Shown here: piece after piece, positions 5,000-11,318 of the stretch | Numbering within the stretch: position 1 is the first letter of the stretch | Layout of the letters: each line of letters starts with the position of its first letter | Assembly (NCBI GenBank): GCA_003503945.1 | Contig: DOCD01000122.1 | Location: 1,289-17,171 of the forward strand | Length of the DNA stretch: 15,883 nt | DNA from: Clostridiales bacterium | GTDB lineage: Bacteria > Bacillota > Clostridia > Christensenellales > Borkfalkiaceae | Direction: 5' to 3' | Translations under genes and position numbers: made by a program | Notes under the pieces: model-generated | Told to the model about the DNA's origin: nothing | Databases searched by the model: none | What the model saw: only the letters and a program-made list of their open reading frames with translations

Positions 5000-6352
5000 T
5001 TATTTCAGGAAGCCCTTATAATTTTTCATCATCAGCTGCGATTCAAGCTGCTTATCGAGTTCGAGCGCAACCGAAACGACGATGAGGATACCCGTTGTAG
5101 AGAATACCGACAGAAGCGCCGTATCCGAAGCGAGGTTGAGCCCCGTAACTATCATAGAGAGTATCGAGGGGATAAACGCAACCAGCGAAAGATAAATCGC
5201 GCCGAAAAGGGTAATCCTGTTGGATATCTTTTTAAGATAATCCGCAGTGGGCTTGCCGGGGCGAATACCCTGAATAAAGCCGCCGTTCTGCTGAATGGTT
5301 TTGGATACGTCCTCGGGGTTGAACTGCATCGACTGATAGAAGAACGCAAAAGCGAAAATGAGAAGACACAGCGTAACCATATATATGAGCTGACCGTACC
5401 AGTAAGGGGAAGCGCCCGAGAACCAGTTGGTAATGCCCGTCGCCGCGCCCGAATTCGGCCAGAAAAGACTTATAATCATCTGGGGGAAGGATATAAGCGC
5501 GAACGCGAAAATCAAAGGCATAACGCCCGAGCCGGCTATTCGCATGGGAATGTTCGACGACTGACCGCCGTACATTCTTCTGCCCTTAACCTGCTTTGCG
5601 TACTGGACGGGGATTCTCCTTTCGGACAGGTCGACCGCAACGATAGCGGTGAATTCGAGCACCGTAAGTATCGAGAAGCCCAAAAGCTCCCACAGTACTT
5701 CGGGCTTACCCGAGAATACGTCTACGAATTTGGCAACTATCGTAAGGCCTGCGGTGGATATAATGCCTATAAAGATAATAAGCGATATACCGTTGGAAAT
5801 ACCGTATTCGGTAATTCTTTCGCCCAGCCACATAACGAGCATCGCGCCCGCCGTATATACGACCGTGAGGAAGATACCCGCTATCCAGAGCGCAGCCGTC
5901 TCGCTGATGTAAAGTCCGCCGAAAAGCACGGTCTTTATCGAGTCGCTCTGCACGCCGAAGTTTACGACGATACCTACCGCTTGCGCGATTGCAAGGGCGA
6001 TAGTTACGTAACGGGTTATCTGCGCGATTTTCTTTCTGCCGTCCTCACCCTGCTTTGAAAGTCTTTCCAACGCGGGGATACCGACGGTTAAAAGCTGAAT
6101 AATAATCGACGCATTGATATAAGGGCTGATACCCAGCGCAAACAGCGTGGCGTTCGCAAGCGAGCCGCCCGTTATGCTCGATAAAATCCCGAGAAAGCTG
6201 TTGCTTTCTATTTCCGTCTTGAAAGTAGAAACGGTTATCCCCGGAACGGGAATATAGCAACCGAGTCTGAAAATAAGCAAAAGTCCGAGAGTTATCCAGA
6301 TTTTTTTCCTTATTTCCTTAACTTTAAAACAGTTTTTTATTGTTTCAAACAT
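5000..6352 (-). CDS. secY: Preprotein translocase channel subunit SecY
   Basis: Membrane channel of the Sec translocon, working with SecE, SecG and SecA or the ribosome. It has 450 residues, somewhat above the usual 430. Ten membrane segments are expected; clear ones include about 18-36, 70-92, 112-131, 151-175, 188-209, 225-241, 273-297, 322-340, 380-403 and 412-430. Family signatures are GERITEYGISNGIS (177-190), RRIPVQYAK (245-253) and GFIQGIRPGKPT (358-369), the last in the cytosolic loop region that contacts SecA or the ribosome. The start has AGGGG 6 nt ahead, a weaker SD than its neighbours. It stands alone between repeat A2 upstream and a 337-nt hairpin-rich spacer downstream. Confidence 0.98.
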   Translation of the reverse strand: MFETIKNCFKVKEIRKKIWITLGLLLIFRLGCYIPVPGITVSTFKTEIESNSFLGILSSITGGSLANATLFALGISPYINASIIIQLLTVGIPALERLSKQGEDGRKKIAQITRYVTIALAIAQAVGIVVNFGVQSDSIKTVLFGGLYISETAALWIAGIFLTVVYTAGAMLVMWLGERITEYGISNGISLIIFIGIISTAGLTIVAKFVDVFSGKPEVLWELLGFSILTVLEFTAIVAVDLSERRIPVQYAKQVKGRRMYGGQSSNIPMRIAGSGVMPLIFAFALISFPQMIISLFWPNSGAATGITNWFSGASPYWYGQLIYMVTLCLLIFAFAFFYQSMQFNPEDVSKTIQQNGGFIQGIRPGKPTADYLKKISNRITLFGAIYLSLVAFIPSILSMIVTGLNLASDTALLSVFSTTGILIVVSVALELDKQLESQLMMKNYKGFLK

Positions 6353-6391
6353 GTTAAACCCCTAATTTAAGCAGTTTAATAAGCGGTTAAG

Positions 6392-6490
6392 ATACAAGCA
6401 AGACAAGGAGCGCGAGCATTTGCAAGGGGAGCTTACAATGAAGTAAGTGACCCGAAGCAATACGAAGCGCGACAACGTATTGCGAAGTAT
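6392..6490 (+). repeat. Family A hairpin repeat, copy A2 (L15/SecY junction)
   Basis: Copy 2 of family A. ATAC (6392-6395) pairs with GTAT (6487-6490); GCAAGAC (6398-6404) with GTATTGC (6477-6483); a GCGC/GCGC helix follows; and the tip GCTTAC (6431-6436) pairs with GTAAGT (6443-6448) around the loop AATGAA. Compared with A1 the third tip pair is T-A instead of G-C. Below the tip is GGG-GA / GA-CCC, a symmetric tandem G-A mismatch on the plus strand. A further outer pairing, AATAA-CGG (6378-6386) with CCG-TTATT (6496-6504), would run over the rplO stop into its last codons. Confidence 0.88.
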
Positions 6491-6491
6491 A

Positions 6492-6941
6492 TTAGCCGAT
6501 TATTTCGCAAGTACCGCCGGCTTTTTCGATGGCAGCCTTAGCGCTTTCCGAAAATTTAGCGGCTTTCACGGTAAGCGCGACTTTGATTTCGCCCGTACCG
6601 AGTATCTTTAATCCCGCCGAATTTTTCACTTCCTTCGCGAGGTTGTGCTCGGCAACGTAACCGAAATCTACCACCGTGCCCTTGGGAAGCTTTTCAAGCT
6701 GGCTTAAATTGACTATTGTGTATTCTTTTGCCCACTTATTGTGGAATCCGCGTTTGGGTACGCGCCTTGCAAGGGGCATCTGACCGCCCTCGAAGCCGGG
6801 ACGGACGCCGCCACCCGAACGCGCCCACTGACCTTTATGTCCTTTACAGCTGGTTTTGCCGTGACCGGAACCTATACCTCTGCCGAGTCTTTTAACGCGG
6901 GAGGTTGCGCCCTCTGCGGGCGATAATGTATCGACTCTCAT
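6492..6941 (-). CDS. rplO: Large ribosomal subunit protein uL15
   Basis: Late-assembling 50S protein that threads an N-terminal tail through 23S rRNA. It has 149 residues, near the usual 146. The glycine-rich N-terminal extension is typical: RLGRGIGSGHGKTSCKGHKG (about 18-37), then GGGVRPGFEGGQMPL (about 43-57) and RRVPKRGF. Trp replaces the common Asn in GHKGQxARSGGG. The C-terminal globular part carries ILGTGE and the AKFSESAKAAIEKAGG end. GGAGAG lies 7 nt before the ATG, within the last codons of rpmD. The gene follows rpmD by 3 nt and ends at repeat A2, 139 nt before secY. Confidence 0.97.
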   Translation of the reverse strand: MRVDTLSPAEGATSRVKRLGRGIGSGHGKTSCKGHKGQWARSGGGVRPGFEGGQMPLARRVPKRGFHNKWAKEYTIVNLSQLEKLPKGTVVDFGYVAEHNLAKEVKNSAGLKILGTGEIKVALTVKAAKFSESAKAAIEKAGGTCEIIG

Positions 6942-6944
6942 TGT

Positions 6945-7124
6945 TTACTCTCCTACCTTTTCCGTTTTGAGAAGGTATCCGACCTTATTGACCTGACCTA
7001 AAACGGCGGGGGTTTCTTCAAAGGTCTTGGATTGTCCTATTTTTTTGAGCCCCAACGCTTCGACGGTTGCTTTTACCGTCTTGACTTCGTTGGACGCGCT
7101 TTTAACTAACGTCACCTTTATCAT
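6945..7124 (-). CDS. rpmD: Large ribosomal subunit protein uL30
   Basis: Small 50S protein of 59 residues, the usual bacterial length. The translation begins MIKVTLVKSASNEVKTVKAT and continues with the typical LGLKKIGQS motif (about 24-32), a TPAVLGQVNKVGYLLK segment (about 39-54) and a short charged end. The start at 7124 has GGAGG 6 nt ahead, and that SD lies just past the rpsE stop. The stop at 6945 is 3 nt before the rplO start. The order S5-L30-L15 is the normal spc-operon order. The gene is easily missed because of its size, but family, position and SD agree. Confidence 0.96.
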   Translation of the reverse strand: MIKVTLVKSASNEVKTVKATVEALGLKKIGQSKTFEETPAVLGQVNKVGYLLKTEKVGE

Positions 7125-7136
7125 AACTTACCTCCG

Positions 7137-7670
7137 TTATACAGTCAACTCTTCAACGCTCTTACCGCGCGCAAGCGCCACGTCTTCGGGGGACATAAGT
7201 CCGAATAAGCCGTAAACGGCTGCCTTTACGCAGTTTATGGGGTTGGAAGTGCCGTGGGATTTTGTTCTGACGTCCTTTACGCCCGCCGCTTCCATAACCG
7301 CACGCACGGGGCCGCCCGCGATAACGCCGGTACCTTCCGACGCGGGCATCATAAGCACGGAGCCTCTGCCGAACACGCCCGTTACGGTGTGAGGAATGGA
7401 AGTGCCTTTTAAGCTTACCTTGCGCATATTCTTTTTAGCCTGCGCGGTAGCCTTTTCGATAGCCTCGGGGACTTCCTTGCTCTTGCCCATTCCGTAGCCT
7501 ACCGAGCCCTTTCCGTCGCCTACGACCACAAGCGCCGCAAAGCGCATGTTCCTGCCGCCTTTAACGGTTTTGGAAACTCTGTTGACCTGGATAAGCTTTT
7601 TAACTAAGCCGTCGTCCTCTTGCCTTCTTCTATTATCTCTTCTTGCGGGTCTTTCTTTCTTTTCTTCCAT
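7137..7670 (-). CDS. rpsE: Small ribosomal subunit protein uS5
   Basis: 30S protein at the mRNA entry, involved in decoding accuracy and helicase activity. It has 177 residues against the usual 165-170, the extra length being a charged N-terminal tail of about 20 residues rich in Arg, Lys and Glu. The N-terminal double-stranded-RNA-like domain shows the RVSKTVKGGRNMRFAALVV stretch (about 31-49), then GDGKGSVGYGMGKSKEVPEA (about 51-70). The C-terminal part has GTGVIAGGPVRAVMEAAGV and a TKSHGTSNPINCVKA motif. AAGGAG, overlapping the rplR stop, is 6 nt before the ATG. Confidence 0.98.
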   Translation of the reverse strand: MEEKKERPARRDNRRRQEDDGLVKKLIQVNRVSKTVKGGRNMRFAALVVVGDGKGSVGYGMGKSKEVPEAIEKATAQAKKNMRKVSLKGTSIPHTVTGVFGRGSVLMMPASEGTGVIAGGPVRAVMEAAGVKDVRTKSHGTSNPINCVKAAVYGLFGLMSPEDVALARGKSVEELTV

Positions 7671-7680
7671 GATAAGCTCC

Positions 7681-8067
7681 TTAGAAATTCAGTCCGGCTT
7701 CTCTTGCGCCGTCCGCTACCGCCTGCACGCGTCCCGTGTAGAGGTAACCGCCCCTGTCGAACACGGCCTCTTTAACGCCCTTTTCAAGCGCTTTTTCCGC
7801 CGCCCTTTTGCCTACGATTTTAGCCGCTTCCGTCTTCGTCATATCCTTGATTTCGGCTTTAATTTCCTTTTCCATAGTGGAAGCCGAGCAGAGCGTTACG
7901 CCCTTAGTATCGTCGATGAGCTGAACGTAGATGTGGTTAAGGCTTCTGTATACGCTGATACGGGGAGCTTCCGCCGTGCCGTTCACCTTTCTTACGCCGT
8001 TTACCTTTTTCCTGACTCTGGCGTGACGGCGCTGCCTTTCTTCGTTTTTATCTATCTTCTTAATCAT
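7681..8067 (-). CDS. rplR: Large ribosomal subunit protein uL18
   Basis: 5S rRNA-binding protein of the 50S central protuberance, acting with uL5. It has 128 residues, a few more than the usual 118-122. The basic N-terminal tail (RQRRHARVRKKV) is followed by the RISVYRSLNHIYVQLIDD strand-helix (about 36-53), AAKIVGKRAAEKALEKG (about 82-98) and the C-terminal FDRGGYLYTGRVQAVADGAR. AGGAGA lies 7 nt before the ATG. It is first after the L6/L18 spacer that carries repeat A3, and is followed at 10 nt by rpsE. Confidence 0.98.
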   Translation of the reverse strand: MIKKIDKNEERQRRHARVRKKVNGVRKVNGTAEAPRISVYRSLNHIYVQLIDDTKGVTLCSASTMEKEIKAEIKDMTKTEAAKIVGKRAAEKALEKGVKEAVFDRGGYLYTGRVQAVADGAREAGLNF

Positions 8068-8095
8068 AATTGATTCTCCTTACAGGCAAAGCCTA

Positions 8096-8220
8096 TTCGG
8101 GTTGTCAGCTGCGCAAAAGACAAGGAAAGCACGCATTTTCCGAGGGGAGCGTACAGGGAAGTACGTGACCCGAGAAAAGCAAAGCTTGACGATGTATTTT
8201 GCGATAGATGGCAGACCGAA
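8096..8220 (+). repeat. Family A hairpin repeat, copy A3 (L6/L18 junction)
   Basis: Copy 3 of family A. The base is TTCGG (8096-8100) with CCGAA (8216-8220); GCAAAAGAC (8113-8121) pairs with GTATTTTGC (8194-8202) apart from one G-A mismatch; the mid helix is AAGC/GCTT where A2 and A4 have GCGC/GCGC, a double compensatory change; and the tip GCGTAC (8149-8154) pairs with GTACGT (8161-8166) around the loop AGGGAA. The GGG-GA / GA-CCC arrangement is kept. It ends 1 nt from the rplF stop codon and leaves 28 nt to the rplR start. Confidence 0.88.
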
Positions 8221-8221
8221 A

Positions 8222-8770
8222 TTACTTCTTGCCCTTGCCTCCCGTCTTTCCTTCCTTCCTCTCGATTACTTCGTCGCTGTAAGCGATGCCGTAACCGTGA
8301 TAAGGTTCGGGGGTCCTGAGTTTGCGGATATTCGCGGCGGTCTGCCCTACGAGGTTTTTATCGATGCCCGAAACGACTATTTCGTTTACGGACGGGCATT
8401 CGAGCTTGACGCCCGCGGGTTCGGGGAAGTCGACGGGGTGAGAAAAGCCGATATTCATTACGACTTTATTGCCCTGCTTTTGAACCTTCCAGCCGACGCC
8501 GTTTACTTTAAGCGTCTTTTTGAAGCCTTCGGTTACGCCGACTACCATATTGTGCAGAAGCGCGCGGTACAGCCCGTGCTTCGCGTTTGTGTCGGGCGCG
8601 GTGCCCGTCGTAACCACGTGCGCCACGTTGCCTTCGACGTTGATATCTATTTCGCCTGTTATTTGCTGCGTAAGCGTGCCCTTCGCGCCCTTGACGGTTA
8701 AAAGCCCGTTTTCGAACGTGACGGTAACGCCTGCGGGAAGCGCTACGGGTAATTTACCTATTCTCGACAT
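8222..8770 (-). CDS. rplF: Large ribosomal subunit protein uL6
   Basis: 50S protein near the GTPase-associated region and the sarcin-ricin loop. It has 182 residues against the usual 177-180, ending in a Gly-Lys-rich tail. It contains two repeated L6 domains: the first begins MSRIGKLPVALPAGV, and the second holds VNGVGWKVQKQGNKVVMNIG (about 94-113) with HPVDFPEP. The C-terminal signature LRTPEPYHGYGIAY is intact. AGGAGG is 9 nt before the ATG and overlaps the rpsH end. The stop lies 1 nt from repeat A3, so the gene closes the L14-L24-L5-S14-S8-L6 group. Confidence 0.98.
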   Translation of the reverse strand: MSRIGKLPVALPAGVTVTFENGLLTVKGAKGTLTQQITGEIDINVEGNVAHVVTTGTAPDTNAKHGLYRALLHNMVVGVTEGFKKTLKVNGVGWKVQKQGNKVVMNIGFSHPVDFPEPAGVKLECPSVNEIVVSGIDKNLVGQTAANIRKLRTPEPYHGYGIAYSDEVIERKEGKTGGKGKK

Positions 8771-8784
8771 ATTAAATTACCTCC

Positions 8785-9177
8785 TTACCAGATATAGCAA
8801 AGCACTTCGCCGCCTACGTTTGCGGCCTTTGCCTGCTTATCGGTCATTATACCTTTATTCGTGGAAAGTATCGCGATACCGAGTCCGTCCAAAACCCTGG
8901 GCATATTTTCTACGTTTGCATAGTGCCTTAATCCGGGCTTCGAAATTCTTTGAAGTCCGTTGATTACCGAACGCTTTTTGCCGAGGTATTTGAGCGTGAG
9001 CACGAGCTTGCCGTTGAAGCCGTCCTCTTCGAGCTTGACGTCGGAAACGAATCCTTCCGCAAGCATTATATCTGCGATTGCCTTCTTCATGTTAGATGAG
9101 GGAATCTCAACCGTGTCTTTGTTCACCATTATCGCGTTTCTTATACGCGTGAGCATATCTGCTATAGGATCTGTCAT
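8785..9177 (-). CDS. rpsH: Small ribosomal subunit protein uS8
   Basis: Primary 16S rRNA-binding protein of the 30S body; in E. coli it also represses the spc operon by binding mRNA at the L5 start. It has 130 residues, the usual 130-132. The N-terminal DPIADMLTRIRNA (3-15) and the C-terminal STNKGIMTDKQAKAANVGGE with CYIW, the rRNA-binding part, are intact. GGAGG is 9 nt before the ATG. It sits between rpsN (17-nt gap) and rplF (14-nt gap). I saw no obvious copy of the helix-21 target near rplE. Confidence 0.98.
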   Translation of the reverse strand: MTDPIADMLTRIRNAIMVNKDTVEIPSSNMKKAIADIMLAEGFVSDVKLEEDGFNGKLVLTLKYLGKKRSVINGLQRISKPGLRHYANVENMPRVLDGLGIAILSTNKGIMTDKQAKAANVGGEVLCYIW

Positions 9178-9194
9178 TTTTCGTTACCTCCGTC

Positions 9195-9380
9195 TTACCA
9201 ACTCGATTTCCTGACGCCGGGAATTTGTCCCTTGTAAGCAAGGTTTCTGAAACAGATACGGCAAACTCCGTACTTTCTGAGAACGGCGTGAGGTCTGCCG
9301 CAAATCGAGCATCTCGTATACGCCCTCGTGGAGTATTTGGCAGGCTTCTGCTGCTTGTTTATCATTGCTTTCTTTGCCAT
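9195..9380 (-). CDS. rpsN: Small ribosomal subunit protein uS14, zinc-binding short form
   Basis: 30S head protein of 61 residues: the short, type Z form with a zinc ribbon made by C24, C27, C40 and C43 (TRCSICG and CRICF). This form is the standard one in Gram-positive bacteria and Thermus; the longer cysteine-free form of E. coli has about 100 residues. The C-terminal AYKGQIPGVRKSSW is fully conserved. The N-terminus AKKAMINKQQKPAKY is usual. It lies between rplE and rpsH with spacings of 13 and 17 nt. Nothing unusual. Confidence 0.98.
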   Translation of the reverse strand: MAKKAMINKQQKPAKYSTRAYTRCSICGRPHAVLRKYGVCRICFRNLAYKGQIPGVRKSSW

Positions 9381-9393
9381 AATTTCTTTCTCC

Positions 9394-9951
9394 TTACTTC
9401 TTGAAGGGCATACCCATCGCCCTTAAAAGCTCTCTGGCTTCTTCATCCGTTTTAGCGGTGGTAACGAAGCAGATATCCATACCTCTTATCTTCTCTACCT
9501 GATCGTACTGGATTTCGGGGAAGATAAGCTGTTCCTTGACGCCCATACAGTAATTCCCTTTGCCGTCGAAGCTGTCTGCGGGAACGCCGCGGAAGTCGCG
9601 GACGCGGGGAAGCGCTATCGAAACGAATTTATCGAAGAAATCGTTCATCATCTGTCCGCGGAGCGTAACTTTGAGCCCTATGGGCATGCCCTCGCGCACC
9701 TTGAAGTTTGCGACCGATTTTTTAGCCTTGCAAAGTATGGGCTGCTGACCGGAGATAATCTTCATTTCGTTCTGCGCCATCTGAATGGATTTCGCATTGT
9801 CTTTTATGTCGCCTAAACCCGAGCTTAAAACTATTTTGACAAGTTTGGGAACCTGCATCGGGTTTTTGTAACCGAACTTTTTGGTAAGCGCGGGCGCGAC
9901 TTCTTTGTCGTACATTTCAGCTATTCTCGATTTATATACTTTTTCAGCCAT
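9394..9951 (-). CDS. rplE: Large ribosomal subunit protein uL5
   Basis: 5S rRNA-binding protein of the central protuberance that contacts P-site tRNA. It has 185 residues, slightly above the usual 179-180. Motifs include PKLVKIVLSSGLGD (about 35-48), the SGQQPILCKAKKSVANFKVR block (about 67-86), LRGQMMNDFFDKF (about 97-109), PRVRDFRGV, GNYCMGVKEQLIFPEI and the C-terminal GMDICFVTTAKTDEEA. AGGAGG sits 6 nt before the ATG at the end of rplX. It is co-transcribed with rplX upstream and rpsN downstream. Confidence 0.98.
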   Translation of the reverse strand: MAEKVYKSRIAEMYDKEVAPALTKKFGYKNPMQVPKLVKIVLSSGLGDIKDNAKSIQMAQNEMKIISGQQPILCKAKKSVANFKVREGMPIGLKVTLRGQMMNDFFDKFVSIALPRVRDFRGVPADSFDGKGNYCMGVKEQLIFPEIQYDQVEKIRGMDICFVTTAKTDEEARELLRAMGMPFKK

Positions 9952-9962
9952 AACGCCCCTCC

Positions 9963-10400
9963 TTACTCTTCGCTATTTCCGTTCGCGGGTTCCGCAACGG
10001 TTTCGGCTTCCTCTTTCTTGGCGCGTTTCCTTACGCGCTTTTTGGGAGCTTCTTCTTTCTTCTTCGCGTTCTTGACCTTGCCTGCGAACGCCTTATCGAG
10101 CACCGCGCCGCACTTGGGGCATACTCTGTGCTTGATTTTGCCTTCGAAATTCATCTTGACGCGGATTGCCTTATCGCACGAAGGGCAAACGACCATTACG
10201 TTGGATACGTCGATAGGACCTTCCGTTTCGACTATTTTGGAAACTTCGTTGGCCTTTCTCGCTTTCTTTGCCTTTTTGCGAATATTCACGCCCTCGACCA
10301 CTACCGTCGAGTTCTTCGGGGAGGTCGCTATAACCTTGCCCTTTTTGCCCGCATATTTTCCGGTGATAACCACTACGTTATCGTTTAATTTTACGTTCAT
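9963..10400 (-). CDS. rplX: Large ribosomal subunit protein uL24 with CxxC pairs and charged tail
   Basis: Early 50S assembly protein near the tunnel exit. It has 145 residues against a usual 100-108. The KOW domain occupies about 1-40 (NVVVITGKYAGKKGKVIA), followed by GPIDVSNVMVV. Cysteines 72 and 75 and 94 and 97 form two CxxC pairs, suggesting a zinc ribbon replaces the usual VDPKTGKPTRV region; such forms occur in other Bacillota. From about 104 there is an extra tail of some 40 residues, first Lys/Arg-rich, then acidic (Glu, Ala, Asn), probably disordered. The reading frame and the junction with rplE are clean, so the tail is part of the gene. GGAGG is 10 nt before the ATG. Confidence 0.95.
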   Translation of the reverse strand: MNVKLNDNVVVITGKYAGKKGKVIATSPKNSTVVVEGVNIRKKAKKARKANEVSKIVETEGPIDVSNVMVVCPSCDKAIRVKMNFEGKIKHRVCPKCGAVLDKAFAGKVKNAKKKEEAPKKRVRKRAKKEEAETVAEPANGNSEE

Positions 10401-10417
10401 TGCCTATATTCCTCCGA

Positions 10418-10786
10418 TTACAGCACTTCGGGTGCGAGAGAGATAATCTTCATATAGTTCTTTTCTCTCAGTTCTCTTGCAATCGGTCCGAAGATACGCG
10501 TTCCGCGGGGCTCCTGGTTGTTACCGATTATTACGGCGGCGTTGTCGTCAAACCTGATGTACGTGCCGTCGTCGCGTCTTATACCTTTGCTGGTGCGCAC
10601 GATTACCGCTTTTACCACTTCGCCCTTCTTGACGGCGCCGCCGGGGTTAGCCGTCTTGACGGAGCATACGATAACGTCGCCGATGTTCGCGGTCTTTCTG
10701 AACGAGCCGCCGAGCACCTTTATACACATAAGCTCTTTCGCGCCGCTGTTGTCCGCGGCTTTGAGCCTTGTTTCCTGTTGTATCAT
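10418..10786 (-). CDS. rplN: Large ribosomal subunit protein uL14
   Basis: 50S protein at the interface (bridges B5 and B8) and the docking site of the silencing factor RsfS. It has 122 residues, exactly the family length. Motifs: MIQQETRLKAADNSGAKEL (1-19), the VLGGSFRKTANIGDVIVCSV stretch (about 24-43), RDDGTYIRFDDNAAVIIGN (about 71-89), and PRGTRIFGPIARELR with the final KIISLAPEVL. AAGGAG is 7 nt before the ATG. It is preceded by a 263-nt spacer with a hairpin and repeat A4, where a spacing of about 15-20 nt would be normal, and followed by rplX at 17 nt. Confidence 0.98.
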   Translation of the reverse strand: MIQQETRLKAADNSGAKELMCIKVLGGSFRKTANIGDVIVCSVKTANPGGAVKKGEVVKAVIVRTSKGIRRDDGTYIRFDDNAAVIIGNNQEPRGTRIFGPIARELREKNYMKIISLAPEVL

Positions 10787-10834
10787 AAATTTACTCCTTT
10801 AAATTTGTACTTACAACTTATTTGTTTTGCAGAG

Positions 10835-10900
10835 GATTGCGCCGCGCCCACATAAGCGAGGTTGAGTGCCCCGCTCTACATTGAACGAATTGCCGCAATC
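10835..10900 (-). promoter_or_regulatory. Nested stem-loop in the rplN leader
   Basis: On the transcribed strand GATTGCG (10900-10894) pairs with CGCAATC (10841-10835), enclosing AGCGGGG (10875-10869) paired with CCTCGCT (10861-10855) around a 7-nt loop. The inner stem has a G-U pair on the minus strand but a C-A mismatch on the plus strand, so it fits the sense mRNA better. It lies 48 nt before the rplN start codon, between repeat A4 and the L14 ribosome binding site. It may be a protein-binding leader or a degraded repeat; no known r-protein leader was recognised. Confidence 0.45.
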
Positions 10901-10926
10901 ATGCCATATAATTGTTTGGTTTCAAT

Positions 10927-11045
10927 AAAATTCAGAGATACGAGCAATGCAAGGCGCGCGAGTATTCTTGAAGGAGCATACACGGAAGTATGTGACTGAA
11001 AGAACACGGAGCGCAACACCGCAGTGCGACGTATATATGAATTTT
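10927..11045 (+). repeat. Family A hairpin repeat, copy A4 (S17/L14 junction)
   Basis: Copy 4 of family A. The base is AAAATTC (10927-10933) with GAATTTT (11039-11045); then ATAC (10939-10942) with GTAT (11031-11034); GCAATGC (10944-10950) with GCAGTGC (11021-11027); a GCGC/GCGC helix; TTCTT/AAGAA; and the tip GCATAC (10976-10981) with GTATGT (10988-10993) around the loop ACGGAA. The third tip pair is A-T here, against G-C (A1, A3) and T-A (A2). AG-GA / GA-CT keeps the tandem G-A step. It ends 4 nt from the rpsQ stop codon. Confidence 0.87.
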
Positions 11046-11049
11046 GCAA

Positions 11050-11307
11050 TTACTTAGCCTTTTCGATAATTTCGGCCACGCGCCAGTTCTTATCCTTAGA
11101 CAATTTTCTGGTTTCGACGATACGTACGGTATCGCCCTCGCCGCATTCGTTGTTTTCGTCGTGCGCCTTGAAGCGGGTAGTTCTCGTAATCGTCTTTTTA
11201 TAGAGCGGGTGTTTGCGGTTTTCCCTGACTGCGACGACGACCGTCTTGTCCATTTTGTCGGAAACGACTATGCCGACTCTCTCTTTACGAAGATTTCTTT
11301 CTTCCAC
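11050..11307 (-). CDS. rpsQ: Small ribosomal subunit protein uS17, GTG start
   Basis: 30S body protein with an OB fold that binds 16S rRNA early. It has 85 residues, the family size. Motifs: RVGIVVSDKMDKTVVVAV (about 10-27), the HPLYKKTITRTTRFKAHDE segment (about 34-52), CGEGDTVRIVETRKLSKDK and the end WRVAEIIEKAK. The start codon is GTG at 11307, 6 nt after a full AGGAGG; no in-frame ATG further upstream is better placed. Its stop is 4 nt from repeat A4, and the next gene (rplN) is 263 nt away, far more than the 11 nt that separate it from rpmC. Confidence 0.97.
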   Translation of the reverse strand: MEERNLRKERVGIVVSDKMDKTVVVAVRENRKHPLYKKTITRTTRFKAHDENNECGEGDTVRIVETRKLSKDKNWRVAEIIEKAK

Positions 11308-11318
11308 TTTGTGCCTCC

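Noticed and set aside
4994..6058. 354-codon plus-strand open frame opposite secY
   Set aside because: It is antisense to an unmistakable SecY, its translation is highly charged and has no recognisable motif, and it has no operon context. The open frame follows from secY codon composition.
8102..8701. Plus-strand frame running from repeat A3 into the rplF complement
   Set aside because: Its first codons are the palindromic repeat and the rest is antisense L6; no independent coding evidence.
10835..10900. tRNA or small rRNA-like gene in the L14 leader
   Set aside because: The stems do not make a cloverleaf and no T-loop or CCA end is present.
2410..11045. CRISPR array
   Set aside because: The four A copies are 2-4 kb apart, diverged, and separated by essential genes; there are no regular spacers or cas genes.
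2410..11045. Insertion sequences or transposon remnants with a transposase
   Set aside because: No transposase fragment or target-site duplication was seen at any copy. A non-autonomous palindromic element remains possible and is listed as an open explanation.
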